A stretch of DNA of 64,000 nt from positions 1-64,000 of the forward strand of contig JAPLUI010000330.1 in the NCBI GenBank assembly GCA_026397725.1. The letters run 5' to 3'. Shown piece after piece: positions 26,706 through 36,609 of this stretch. Each line of letters begins with the position of its first letter. Within the stretch, counting starts at the first letter, position 1. The translations under genes and the position numbers were made by a program. A model generated the notes under the pieces. It was not told the DNA's origin, did no database searches, and saw only the letters and a program-made list of their open reading frames with translations. This stretch comes from Verrucomicrobiota bacterium (GTDB taxonomy: Bacteria > Verrucomicrobiota > Verrucomicrobiia > Verrucomicrobiales > Akkermansiaceae).

Positions 26706-29147
26706 ATGATAGACCACACCCCGTGCCGCCTGTCGGCTTTCCTTGGCGCAGCCTTGGCGCTGCTGTCTGTATCTAACACCTCACGCGCCGCAACCTCCGC
26801 CATCAAGGATGGCAATGTGGTGGTGCTGCAAAACGAGCAAATGAGGGTTGCCTACGACTTGGCGAGCGGAACCTACTCTGCTTGCAGCCGCACGGACAAG
26901 TCGTCGAACATCACCGGCGCCTGTCTCCGGATTGACGAGTTCTCCTCGGATGCCGCGGGGCTGACCCGCACCTGGGAGAGCGCGAGGATCACGGATGAAC
27001 TCGGTACAGGGCAGAAGCTGTTGATCAAGGCATCCGGTCCGGGAAAGCCGGACCTGCTCCTCGAAATCGCGCTGTACGACGATCGGAGTTTCCTCGCGCT
27101 CTGCGGTGGCCTCAAGAACACCCTCGGCCAGAGTTTGAGCGTCAAGGAGATCAATCCGCTCCATCTCGCCAAGGCCTTTGATGGAGTCAGCGGCAAGGCC
27201 GACCTGCGCATGCTCAACGGCCCCGGCGGCGCGGGCCTCGGCCCGCGGATGGACGGGGTCAAACAAGAGATCGGACTGCAGACCCGGGTCCACAGCACCA
27301 CCACCATGGAATGCCCTAACAACCTACTGGCCACCTTTGTGAGCAATGGCCAGCGCAAGTCCATCGTGGTGGGCGGGCTGACCTATCACGACTATGCCAA
27401 GGTGGCCAGCGCCGCGCGCGTCGGCACCGACGACCTGGTGGCCGGGATCATGAGTTGGGATGGCGCCGGCAAGCAGGTTGATCCGGGCGTCAGCTACCTG
27501 CCGGATGACCGCTATTATCTCGACTTCCTCACCGCCAACCCGTTCGAGGCACTGGAGCAATATGGCCTGGCGGTGCGGGCGGCGCAGAAAGTCAAGCTGA
27601 TGATCAATGACTTTCCGACCGTCGACGGCTGGTACGTCGCGGTCTTCAGCGGCGGCGGTTCCGAGCCTAACAACACGGCCGGGATGGTCGCGCAGATGGA
27701 CGCGGTGGTCAAATCCGGGTTCCTGCGCTACAGCAAGGTTGGCATCAGGCTGATTCCCGACGACTACGGGGCCAACAACGAGCAGGGCTGGTGGGACGAT
27801 GCCCACTGGCAGCAATACGGCCACTACGTCAAACCCTACGAAACCACCAGGAAATGGGGGCAGGCGATCACCGAGCGCGGCGGCCTCCCGTTCACCTACT
27901 GTCAGACCGGCTGCAACTCCCGCGACTTCATTGCCGCCCATCCGGACTGGTATTTGTTCAATGACACCAAGCGGCTCTTCGACGAGAAAGGCAGTTTGAC
28001 TTATATCAAAGGTGCGCTGGACTACACCGATCCCGGCTTCAAGGATCACATGCGCAAGGTTTATGAGAACATGCGGGACGGTGGCCTGGCCGGGCTGATG
28101 TTCGACTACCCCGAGAACCTGTTCCGCCAGGACCGCGGCTTCGAGGACAAGAATGCGACTGCGGCGGCGGCTTATCGGGCTATCTTTGAATTGCCCAAGA
28201 CTGTCCTCGGTGCCAATTGCTACATCGATGAACGCAATGTCTGGGCCATGCCCAATGGCCGGAGCTGCTTCTCGGACGTGACCGCCGGGGTCGTGGACTC
28301 ACAGCGGGTCTGGGGCGACACCGATTTCGCGACCCCCGAGATGATTTCCCGCTGCGGTCACCGCTGGTACAAGAACCGGGTCATCTTCACCTACGACATG
28401 GACTCCAAGAACCTGTTCAAGGTATCGCCTAACAACCGTGACGGCCTGCGGCAGTTGCTCACGATGGTCTATACGGTGGCCCCGAGGTTTGTGCTGGCCA
28501 GCAGCTTCAGCAAGATGACTCCCGAGCAGTTGCACGACCTGTCGCGGATCTATCCGATCCATTCCACTCCGCGCAGCGCGCGGCCGCTGGATGCCTTCAC
28601 GCGGGAGGACGGCATTCCCCATATCTACGACCAGGTGATCGATGACGTGTGGCATCAGCTCGTCTTTTACAATCCGGACGGAGCCGCAGCCGGGACCATC
28701 GGCGTGGAGATCGGCAAGGACAGTTCGTTTGGCGGGATGGGGCTCAAGGCCGACAAGAGCTACTATGTCTATGATTTTTGGAACGACGCGCTCCTCGGCA
28801 AATTCCCCGGCAGCGGCAAGCTCGAACAAGTGCTGCGGCCCGGCGAAGTCAGAATGATGTCGGTGCATGAGGTGGCGGACCATCCGCAGTTCATTTCATC
28901 CAACCGGCACGTCATGCAGGGCTATGTGGATGTGCTCAAGACCGCAACCCTCAGCGGCACCTCCAAGGTGGTGGGCGGGGAAACCTACAAGCTGGTCATC
29001 GCCACCAACGGCCTCAAGCCGGTCGGGGGTTCCGCGCAAGGTGCCAAGGCGGAGGTCAGGATGAACGCGCCCGAGACCGCCGGCATCGCCGTGCTCGGCA
29101 TCGACCAAGCCGACAACGGCACCGTGGACTGGGCTGTGACATTCTAG
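26706..29147 (+). CDS. Secreted putative glycoside hydrolase, TIM-barrel (paralogue 1)
   Basis: I prefer the start at 26706, which opens a signal peptide (MIDHTPCRLSAFLGAALALL, cleavage near TSRA); 26673 overlaps the previous stop in ATGA form and is a plausible coupled alternative. The 813-residue protein has an N-terminal supersandwich (VVVLQNEQMRVAYDL), a barrel-like middle (SKVGIRLIPDDYGANNEQGW, GGLAGLMFDYPE, CYIDERNVW) and C-terminal beta-sandwiches. The layout resembles clan GH-D enzymes, and the Asp in MFDYPE and Asp/Glu in IDERN are candidate catalytic residues, but I cannot assign a family. A close paralogue, frameshifted near its end, lies at 31226. Confidence 0.75.
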   Translation: MIDHTPCRLSAFLGAALALLSVSNTSRAATSAIKDGNVVVLQNEQMRVAYDLASGTYSACSRTDKSSNITGACLRIDEFSSDAAGLTRTWESARITDELGTGQKLLIKASGPGKPDLLLEIALYDDRSFLALCGGLKNTLGQSLSVKEINPLHLAKAFDGVSGKADLRMLNGPGGAGLGPRMDGVKQEIGLQTRVHSTTTMECPNNLLATFVSNGQRKSIVVGGLTYHDYAKVASAARVGTDDLVAGIMSWDGAGKQVDPGVSYLPDDRYYLDFLTANPFEALEQYGLAVRAAQKVKLMINDFPTVDGWYVAVFSGGGSEPNNTAGMVAQMDAVVKSGFLRYSKVGIRLIPDDYGANNEQGWWDDAHWQQYGHYVKPYETTRKWGQAITERGGLPFTYCQTGCNSRDFIAAHPDWYLFNDTKRLFDEKGSLTYIKGALDYTDPGFKDHMRKVYENMRDGGLAGLMFDYPENLFRQDRGFEDKNATAAAAYRAIFELPKTVLGANCYIDERNVWAMPNGRSCFSDVTAGVVDSQRVWGDTDFATPEMISRCGHRWYKNRVIFTYDMDSKNLFKVSPNNRDGLRQLLTMVYTVAPRFVLASSFSKMTPEQLHDLSRIYPIHSTPRSARPLDAFTREDGIPHIYDQVIDDVWHQLVFYNPDGAAAGTIGVEIGKDSSFGGMGLKADKSYYVYDFWNDALLGKFPGSGKLEQVLRPGEVRMMSVHEVADHPQFISSNRHVMQGYVDVLKTATLSGTSKVVGGETYKLVIATNGLKPVGGSAQGAKAEVRMNAPETAGIAVLGIDQADNGTVDWAVTF

Positions 29148-29158
29148 GAACAAGACTT

Positions 29159-31135
29159 ATGATCGAATTGTTAACATTGTTATGGATATTCAACACCTCG
29201 CAGCCCGCGCAAAGTTCCCTTACCGCGCAGGCTCCGCAGGCCGAATTCGCGGCACCGGCGAATCCGAGCGCGGGCTTCACGGTCAAGTTCACAGTGGACT
29301 TGAGGAAGTTCGCCGGCGAGAAAAACATTCTCGAGATCCCCAATGTGCTCAACGTCAGTCTGCGGCAGCATGATCCGCTCGACCGTAACCGGCAGAATTA
29401 TCCGGCGTTCAAGATGGCCGATGGCTCGGTGCCGGTACTGGAGGCGACGGTGATGCTCCATTCCACCGAGCATCCGGACTGGAAGAACATGACCATCGGT
29501 ATTCCGCTCGCTCTGCTCAAGAAGCCGGCAGGCCAACACGAGGTCGTCCTCAACTTCTCCGGCGCGTGCTGGACGATGTATGTTGAAGGCGAATTGCTCG
29601 ACAACGATTTTCCGTTCGGGTATCCGGAATGGAAGGCAAGGAACGCGTGGAAGATGGATGCCGAGTATGTGACAATGGCGGCGATATATCTCCCCGCAAT
29701 CACGCCCGAGAAGCAGGTGGCCAAGAAGCCCGCCGTCGCGCCGGTTCAATACTGGACACCCCCGGGACACAACAGTTGGGTCGGCGATGTGGCGACTTGT
29801 TTCCACAAAGAACGCTATCATGTGTTCTACTTGTATGACCGCCGCCACCACGGCAGCAAGTTTGGCTGCGGCGCGCACTATTTCGAACACCTCTCCACCA
29901 CCGACTTCAAAACGTGGACCGAACATGAAGCCGCGACGCCGCTTGAAGAGCAATGGGAGACCATTGGCACGGGCACGCCGTTCGTCTTCAATGATAAGTT
30001 GTGTGTCAGTTATGGGATGCACACCACGCGCATCTATCCGCAGGACAAGACCACGCTCCCCGCGCAATGGGCCGCCCTCAACCAGACCGGCCGCAGCGGC
30101 GCATTCAACCGTGCCACCACCCCCGGCATTCCCGCAGGCTCGACTTACGCGGTGAGCGCCGACGGCATCAGCAACTTCAAGAAGTCCCAGGTCATGTTCC
30201 ACCCTTGCGAAAACCCAAGCGTCTATACCGACCCAAGCGGCAACTTGCGCATGATGGCGAACTATGGTTCCAGCGGCATTTGGGAAAGTGATTCCATTGA
30301 CGGCGGTTGGCGCTGTGTCAGTCCGGGCTTCCCGCCCGGCGGCGATTGCACCTTCTTCTTCCGCTGGGGCGAGTTTGATTATATCATCGGTGGCTTCGTC
30401 AAGCTCTGGTCGAAACCCGCCGCCGCGCCGGACACGGCATATCAAGATGTGGTGGCTAAAGGACTCGATTTCTACGACGGCCTGTGCGTTCCGGCGATCA
30501 GCGAAATCACCGGCGGACGCTTCCTGATGGCAGGTTGGGTCGGCATCCGCGGCTGGGGCGGCAAGCTGGTGATCCGCGAGTTACTGCAATTCCCCGACGG
30601 CCGAATCGGCGCGAAGTGGCTAAAGGAGATCACGCCCGAAACCGACAAGCCCGCAACACTCACGGCAAAGATTGCCGAACCGACCCCATTTCCGACCGAT
30701 GGCAAACCGTTTCTGCTGACCTTCGACGTGCAGCCCGCAGTGGCCAAACAAGGCAAATTCGGCATTGCGTTCCTGCCTGAAACCGGCACGCAGGCGGCCT
30801 GCGAACTGCAGATCCGGTTAGAGGAGCGGTGCGCGCAATTCGCTCCCGCTGCCTTGACCGACTTCGCAGCGCGTGAAAAGTCACTGCGCGAGGGTGGCGG
30901 GGCTCACGCAATCGATAATCTCATCGACGTTGACAAGCCATTTACGGTGCGCGTGATAGTCAAGGGTGATGCTAAGATTGGGGGGACGCTGATTGATGCG
31001 GAAATAGCCGGACAGCGCACGATGGTGTCTTATCGTCCTGATCTATCCGTCAAGAAGATGCTCTTCCGCACCGAAGGCGTCGAACTGAGGAATGTTCAAA
31101 TTGCGCCGCTCAAGAACCAGGAGCCTCTGCGCTAG
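29159..31135 (+). CDS. GH32/GH43-like five-bladed propeller protein with beta-sandwich N-domain
   Basis: The start at 29159 has AGGA nine bases upstream. The leader (MIELLTLLWIFNTSQPAQSS) is short and weak as a signal peptide. Residues 40-160 form a beta-sandwich; from about 195 the sequence VGDVATCFHKERYHVFYLYD, HLSTTDFKTWTEH and GTGTPFVFNDKLCVSYG has the blade pattern of GH32 and GH43 beta-fructosidase/arabinosidase-type propellers, followed by a C-terminal beta domain. The usual WMNDPNG nucleophile motif is not obvious, so it may be a divergent or uncharacterised family. It lies 11 bases after the previous gene, between the two TIM-barrel paralogues. Confidence 0.7.
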   Translation: MIELLTLLWIFNTSQPAQSSLTAQAPQAEFAAPANPSAGFTVKFTVDLRKFAGEKNILEIPNVLNVSLRQHDPLDRNRQNYPAFKMADGSVPVLEATVMLHSTEHPDWKNMTIGIPLALLKKPAGQHEVVLNFSGACWTMYVEGELLDNDFPFGYPEWKARNAWKMDAEYVTMAAIYLPAITPEKQVAKKPAVAPVQYWTPPGHNSWVGDVATCFHKERYHVFYLYDRRHHGSKFGCGAHYFEHLSTTDFKTWTEHEAATPLEEQWETIGTGTPFVFNDKLCVSYGMHTTRIYPQDKTTLPAQWAALNQTGRSGAFNRATTPGIPAGSTYAVSADGISNFKKSQVMFHPCENPSVYTDPSGNLRMMANYGSSGIWESDSIDGGWRCVSPGFPPGGDCTFFFRWGEFDYIIGGFVKLWSKPAAAPDTAYQDVVAKGLDFYDGLCVPAISEITGGRFLMAGWVGIRGWGGKLVIRELLQFPDGRIGAKWLKEITPETDKPATLTAKIAEPTPFPTDGKPFLLTFDVQPAVAKQGKFGIAFLPETGTQAACELQIRLEERCAQFAPAALTDFAAREKSLREGGGAHAIDNLIDVDKPFTVRVIVKGDAKIGGTLIDAEIAGQRTMVSYRPDLSVKKMLFRTEGVELRNVQIAPLKNQEPLR

Positions 31136-31225
31136 GACACGGCGGAAATGCCACACCACCCTAACGCCCGCCGACCCGGCAAATTTCAATTCCCCCTCGC
31201 ACAAGGCATCACCATAAATCAACCA

Positions 31226-33490
31226 ATGAGAAGCCAAAACAAAGACCATGCACCCCGCGGCCTTGCCATCTGCCTCTGCGCCGCCGCGGCGCTGCTGTCC
31301 GCATCGAACGCCTGCCGCGCCGCCACCACCGCCGTCAGGGAAGGCGCCAAGGTGGTACTGCAAAACGAGCTGGTGAGGATTGAATACGACCTGACCAAAG
31401 GCACCTACTCCGCATATAACCCGAATGACATGTCCTCCAACATCGTCGGTGCCTGTCTCCGGATCAATGACTTCGCAACGGACGCGGCGGGCTTGACCCA
31501 CACTTGGGAAAGCACGCCGGTGACGGATGAACTTGGCACGGGGCGCAAGTTGTTGATCAAGACGAATGGTCCCGGCAAGCCGGAGTTGCAGTTGGAGATT
31601 GTGGTTTGCGACGAGCGCAATTTCCTCGCGCTCTGCGGTGGCCTCAAAAACACCCTCGGCCAGAGTATCAGCGTTAAGGAGATCAATCCGCTCCATCTCG
31701 CCAAAGCGTTCGATGGGGTCAGCGGCAAGACCGACCTGCGCATGCTCAACGGCCCCGGCGGCGCAGGCCTTGGCCAAGTCATGACCGGCGGGGCGGAAGT
31801 CGGGCATCAGAGCCGGGTCCACAACGTCGCCACCATGGAAAGCCCGAACAACCTGCTGGCGGCCTTCGTGAGCGAAGGCAAGCAGAGGTCGATTGTGCTG
31901 GGCGGCTTGACCTACCACGACTACTCGAAGTATGCCAGCGTTGCGCGCGGCGGCGGCGACGAACTTGCTGTCAGCGTGATGAGTTGGGATCCCGTCGGGA
32001 AACGCGTCGATCCGGGCGTGAGCTACCTGCCGGATGACCGCTGCTATGTGGACTTCTGCACTGCCAACCAGTTCGACGCGCTGGAACAGTATGGCTTGGC
32101 GGTGCGGGCAGCACAGAAAATCAAACTCAAGATCAATGACTTTCCGACCGTCTGCGGCTGGTATGTTGCCGTGTTCGGCGGCGGCGGCGGCTCCGAACCT
32201 AACAACACAGCCGGGATGGTCGCGCAGATGGACGCGGTAGTCAAATCCGGGTTCCTGCGTTACAGCAAGGTTGGCATCAGACTGATTCCCGACGATTACG
32301 GGGCCAACAACGAGCAGGGCTGGTGGGACGACGCGCACTGGCAGCAATACGGCCACTACGTCAAACCCTACGAGACCACCAAGAAGTGGGCCCAGGCGAT
32401 CCTCGAGCGTGGCGGCATCCCGCTGATCTACAGCCAGACCACCTCGTATTCCCGCGACTTCATGGCCGCTCATTCTGACTGGTACACGCACAACGACTCC
32501 AAGCGGCTGGTGAAAGCCGATGGCAGCCTGGATCATGCCAAGGGAGCGCTGGATTTCACTGACACAGGGCTCAAGGAACACATGCGCAAGGTCTATGAGA
32601 ACATGCGCGACGGCGGCTTGGCCGGGCTGATGTTCGACTATCCGGAAGACAGGTTCAGACAGGACGGCGGATTCGATGACAAGTATGCCACCGCGGCGGC
32701 CGCCTATCGGACGATTTTCGAATTGCCCAAGACCATCCTTGGCCCCAATTCCTACATCGACGAGCGCAATTGCTGGGGATCCGCCAATGGCAGGGGTGCC
32801 TTCATGGACGTGACGGCCGGGGTGGTGGACTCACAACGGGTGTGGGGCGATACCGATGTCGCCACACCCGAGATGTATTCCCGCTGCGGCCACCGCTGGT
32901 ACAAGAACCGGGTCGTCTTCACCTACGACATGGACTCCAAGAACCTGTTCAAGACCTCGCCCAACAACCGTGACGGCCTGCGCCAGTTGCTGACGATGGT
33001 CTATACGGTGGCCCCGCGCTTTGTGCTGGCCAGCAGCTTCAGCAAGATGACTCCAGAGCACTTGCACGACCTGTCGCGCATCTATCCGATCCATGCCACG
33101 CCGCGCAGCGCGCGGCCGCTGGATGCCTTCACGCGGGAGGACGGCATTCCCCATATCTACGACCAGGTGATCGATGACACGTGGCATCAGCTCGTCTTCT
33201 ACAATCCGGACGTGGCGGCTGCCGGGACGATCAGCGTGGACATCGGTAAGGACACCTCGGTTGGCGGGATGGGGCTCAAGGCCGACAAGAGTTATTATGT
33301 CTATGACTTCTGGAACGACGCGTTCCTCGGAAAACTTCCCGGCAGCGGCAAGCTCGAACAAGTGCTGCGGCCCGGCGAAGTCAGAATGATGTCGGTGCAT
33401 GAGGTGGCGGACCATCCGCAGTTCATTTCATCCAACCGGCACGTCATGCAGGGCTATGTGGATGTGCTCAAGACCGCACGTCCAAGGTAG
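31226..33490 (+). CDS. Secreted putative glycoside hydrolase, TIM-barrel (paralogue 2, C-terminally frameshifted)
   Basis: The start at 31226 (MRSQNKDHAPRGLAICLCAA) opens a signal peptide; the ORF-track 31148 adds an unlikely leader. It is closely similar along its whole length to the protein at 26706, including SKVGIRLIPDDYGANNEQGW and GLAGLMFDYPE. Compared with that gene, 13 bases are missing between GACCGCA and CCAAGGT near 33480, so the frame shifts and it ends DVLKTARPR, about 60 residues early. The missing tail is still readable from 33490. The catalytic core is intact, so it could still fold, but the terminal beta-sandwich is cut. Confidence 0.75.
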   Translation: MRSQNKDHAPRGLAICLCAAAALLSASNACRAATTAVREGAKVVLQNELVRIEYDLTKGTYSAYNPNDMSSNIVGACLRINDFATDAAGLTHTWESTPVTDELGTGRKLLIKTNGPGKPELQLEIVVCDERNFLALCGGLKNTLGQSISVKEINPLHLAKAFDGVSGKTDLRMLNGPGGAGLGQVMTGGAEVGHQSRVHNVATMESPNNLLAAFVSEGKQRSIVLGGLTYHDYSKYASVARGGGDELAVSVMSWDPVGKRVDPGVSYLPDDRCYVDFCTANQFDALEQYGLAVRAAQKIKLKINDFPTVCGWYVAVFGGGGGSEPNNTAGMVAQMDAVVKSGFLRYSKVGIRLIPDDYGANNEQGWWDDAHWQQYGHYVKPYETTKKWAQAILERGGIPLIYSQTTSYSRDFMAAHSDWYTHNDSKRLVKADGSLDHAKGALDFTDTGLKEHMRKVYENMRDGGLAGLMFDYPEDRFRQDGGFDDKYATAAAAYRTIFELPKTILGPNSYIDERNCWGSANGRGAFMDVTAGVVDSQRVWGDTDVATPEMYSRCGHRWYKNRVVFTYDMDSKNLFKTSPNNRDGLRQLLTMVYTVAPRFVLASSFSKMTPEHLHDLSRIYPIHATPRSARPLDAFTREDGIPHIYDQVIDDTWHQLVFYNPDVAAAGTISVDIGKDTSVGGMGLKADKSYYVYDFWNDAFLGKLPGSGKLEQVLRPGEVRMMSVHEVADHPQFISSNRHVMQGYVDVLKTARPR

Positions 33491-33672
33491 TGGGCGGAGA
33501 AACCTATCAACTGGTCATCGCCACCAATGGCCTCAAGCCGGCCGGATGCACCGCACCGGGTGCGAAGGCGGAGGTCAAGGTGATCAGCCCTGAGGCGGGC
33601 GGCATTGCCGCCCTCGACTTGGAGGCAAAGGAAAATGCGACGGTGGACTGGTCGGTGTCTTTCGAGAGGTGA
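33490..33672 (+). pseudogene. Detached C-terminal tail of the 31226 gene
   Basis: In the shifted frame this encodes GGETYQLVIATNGLKPAG.. VDWSVSFER, matching GGETYKLVIATNGLKP.. VDWAVTF at the end of the 26706 protein. There is no start signal of its own beyond a GTG overlapping the TAG. It is best read as the remnant left by the 13-base deletion. Confidence 0.75.
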
Positions 33673-33678
33673 ATAACT

Positions 33679-36609
33679 ATGAATATCCTGACATCACTAT
33701 TGGTCATCGCGATGCCACTTGCGAGCGCCGCCGCCACCGCGCTGGCCGGCAACATCGTTTGTCCAGCGGACGCGCCGGCGAATGTGAAGTTGGCGGCTAA
33801 GGAGATTCGCCGCTATGTCTATCTGCGGACTGGGATGCTCTTGCCGATCACGGCAGATGCCGGGACGATTGTGTTGCGGGTGGACAGTTCGCTGCAACCC
33901 CAGCAGTACCGGCTGAAATCGGAGGGGGAGCGACTGACGGTCACCGGCGGCAGCGATGTGGGGGTGCTGTACGGGGCCTACCGATATGCGGAGTTGTTGG
34001 GAGTGCGGTTCTATTTGCACGAGGATGTGTTACCGGATGAGTCATTGAAGGAGCTGCCGGCGGTGGATGAGGCCGGAAAGCCGGTGTTTGGGGTGCGCGG
34101 GATTTTGCCGTTCCATGATTTCGCACAGGGACCGGATTTGTGGGAAGCGGATGATTACAAGGCGGTGTTATCACAGATGGTGAAGTTGCGGATGAACTTC
34201 ATCGGGCTGCACACATACAGCGAGTGCGGTTGGGGATCGGAGCCGACCGTTTGGATAGGGATGCCGGAAGATGTGGGCCCGGATGGCCGGCCGAAGTTCA
34301 GCTACGCAAGTTATTATGTGAACACCGAGCGCACCACCGGCGGACAAAAGGCCGGGCGCACCAACAAGTTTGGCTACGGCGCGAGCGAGTTGTTTGAGTC
34401 GGATGTGTGGGGACCGTCGGTGATGCGGAGGCTGATGCCGCACGGCAAAACCGTCGAGGATAAGAATGAGGTGTTCGTGCGCAGTGGCAGGCTGCTGAAC
34501 GAGGCGTTCACCTACGCGCACCGGTTTGGCGTGAAGACATGCGTGGGCACGGAGACGCCCTTGACGCATCCGACGCGGTTTTTCCCGATGGAACTGCGCG
34601 CGCATCTCAAGGAACAAGGGAAGTCGATCCAGGATCCCGAAGTCCACAAGGCGCTGTATCGGGGCACCTTCCAGCGGGCGATGCAGACCTATCCGCTAGA
34701 TTACTACTGGCTCTGGACGCACGAGGGGTGGCGCTTGCCGCAATCGGAGGCGGAGGTGCAGCAGGCGCAAGACGACCTGGAGCGGGCGGTTGAAGCGGCG
34801 AAGGAAGTGGGTGTGCCGTTCACGCTGGCGACGGCGGGGTGGGCCCTGGGACCGCTGAAGGATCGCACGATGTTTGACCGCTTGCTGCCCAAGACCATGC
34901 CATTCTCGGCACTGAATCTCGAATTGGGGACCGTGCCGGTCGATGAGGGGTTCGCGCGCTTGAAGGGCCGGCCGGGATGGGCGATTCCGTGGCTGGAAGA
35001 TGACTTGAGCGTGAGTTCGCCGCAGTTATGGGTCGGGCGGATCCGGCGCGATGCGTATGATGCGCAACGCTACGGCTGTGATGGGTTGATCGGGATCCAC
35101 TGGCGCACCGAGGAAGTCGGACCGATGGTCGCGGCATTGGCTCAAGCCCAGTGGAAGGTGCCGCAGCCGCAAGCGGACACCAAGGCCGCCGCGCCGGCGA
35201 TTGTGGTCCACGGTGGCAACGCGGCCGGCTTCGCCGAACCGGTTGTTGGCGCGAACGCCAGTCCCATATACCAAACTGTCAGTTGGGACACGGCGGGTTA
35301 TGATTTCCCGGTGGCCAATGGCGCGTACCGGGTGACGCTCCAGTTCAACGAACCGGCATACGACCGTGCCGGCAAACGCGTCTTTGGCGTGACTCTGCAA
35401 GGCGAAACCGTCGTGCGCCGACTCGACATCTTCGAGCGCGTCGGCAAGAACCACGCGCTCGACCTGACGTTCGACCAGGTGAAAGTCACCCAAGGCAAAA
35501 TGGCAATCGGCTTCCTCAAGAACATCTCGTCGCAATTGCTCGAAGCCGACCGCAAAGCGATGGATGCCGGGTATGCCGACTTTCCGTGCATTGCCGGCAT
35601 TGTCATCGAAGGGCCGAGCACCATCAAACTCAACTGTGGCGGCCCGGCGTGGCAGGATTACGTGGCCGAGCCCGGCCCGCCGGGTTTGCCGCGTAACCTG
35701 CCAGTGCAGGACTTCTACGCGGACTGGGCGGCGCACCAATTTGGTACCGAAGCCGCCACCCAGATCGCCGGGATCTTCGCGCGGATCGACGGTCACTTGC
35801 CCGCGCCGATGACTGGCTGTCCCGGTGGACTAACAACCAACGGCGTGCCGTGGGAACAGGCTCGGGGTGCCTATGACTTCGTGGCCGAACTGGCAGCATT
35901 GCGCCCGAAGATCCGCGGCACCGGCCAGCAAGCACGGTTCGACAAGTGGGTGAACATCTTTGAATACCTCCGCGTGACCGGCAAGGTCGGCTGTGAATGT
36001 GGCGAAATGGATCGTGTGATGGCAGAGTTGGCAGCGATCAAGGAGCCGGTGGCACGCAAGCAATTCGCGCAGGCGACCGTGCTGCCGGTTAGAATTCGCT
36101 TGAACGAAGACTGGGGCAGCATGATGACCTTGGCCATCCAAACCGCCGACACCTGGGGCGGCATCGGCGTGGTCATGGGACAGGAACTCATGAATCGAGG
36201 TGAGATCAATCGCCTGGAGTGTCACGACCCCGCATTGCGCGCCGCGCTCGACGGCGACCTCCCGGCCAGCGCATTGCCGTGGATGGAGTACAGGGGCGCG
36301 CCGCGCCTGTTTGCGGTGACCAAGCGCTCCGTTGTTGACCGTGGCGAATCCTTGACCCTGAGAATCATCGCGCTCGATAAAGTACCGGTAAAGTCGGTCG
36401 CTGTTAGGGTCCGGCAGTTAGGCGGCAAATGGCAGACCATCCCGGCCACGCACCTCGCCCGCGCCGTGTACGAGGCAAAGCTGCCGACGGCGGAGGATGA
36501 CTTCGAGTACCACCTCACCGCCGAAACAGCCGGCGGCCATCATCTCGTTTGGCCCGCCACCGCGCCGTCCGAGAACCTGACCGTGGTGGTCACGGAACAG
36601 AACTTATGA
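33679..36609 (+). CDS. Secreted GH67N-domain / TIM-barrel protein with malectin domain (paralogue 1)
   Basis: This 976-residue protein has a signal peptide ending near AATALA. Residues 25-130 (AAKEIRRYVYLRTGMLLPI.., GVLYGAYRYAELLGVRFYL) match the N-terminal domain of alpha-glucuronidases (Glyco_hydro_67N) and related hexosaminidases. A barrel follows to about 500 (MNFIGLHTY, DYYWLWTHEGW, CDGLIGIHWRTEE), then a malectin-like sugar-binding domain (about 520-650) and a helical/beta C-terminal part. A GH67-like acid-sugar activity is possible but unproven. It is paralogous to the protein at 46772. Its stop overlaps the next ATG in ATGA form. Confidence 0.78.
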   Translation: MNILTSLLVIAMPLASAAATALAGNIVCPADAPANVKLAAKEIRRYVYLRTGMLLPITADAGTIVLRVDSSLQPQQYRLKSEGERLTVTGGSDVGVLYGAYRYAELLGVRFYLHEDVLPDESLKELPAVDEAGKPVFGVRGILPFHDFAQGPDLWEADDYKAVLSQMVKLRMNFIGLHTYSECGWGSEPTVWIGMPEDVGPDGRPKFSYASYYVNTERTTGGQKAGRTNKFGYGASELFESDVWGPSVMRRLMPHGKTVEDKNEVFVRSGRLLNEAFTYAHRFGVKTCVGTETPLTHPTRFFPMELRAHLKEQGKSIQDPEVHKALYRGTFQRAMQTYPLDYYWLWTHEGWRLPQSEAEVQQAQDDLERAVEAAKEVGVPFTLATAGWALGPLKDRTMFDRLLPKTMPFSALNLELGTVPVDEGFARLKGRPGWAIPWLEDDLSVSSPQLWVGRIRRDAYDAQRYGCDGLIGIHWRTEEVGPMVAALAQAQWKVPQPQADTKAAAPAIVVHGGNAAGFAEPVVGANASPIYQTVSWDTAGYDFPVANGAYRVTLQFNEPAYDRAGKRVFGVTLQGETVVRRLDIFERVGKNHALDLTFDQVKVTQGKMAIGFLKNISSQLLEADRKAMDAGYADFPCIAGIVIEGPSTIKLNCGGPAWQDYVAEPGPPGLPRNLPVQDFYADWAAHQFGTEAATQIAGIFARIDGHLPAPMTGCPGGLTTNGVPWEQARGAYDFVAELAALRPKIRGTGQQARFDKWVNIFEYLRVTGKVGCECGEMDRVMAELAAIKEPVARKQFAQATVLPVRIRLNEDWGSMMTLAIQTADTWGGIGVVMGQELMNRGEINRLECHDPALRAALDGDLPASALPWMEYRGAPRLFAVTKRSVVDRGESLTLRIIALDKVPVKSVAVRVRQLGGKWQTIPATHLARAVYEAKLPTAEDDFEYHLTAETAGGHHLVWPATAPSENLTVVVTEQNL

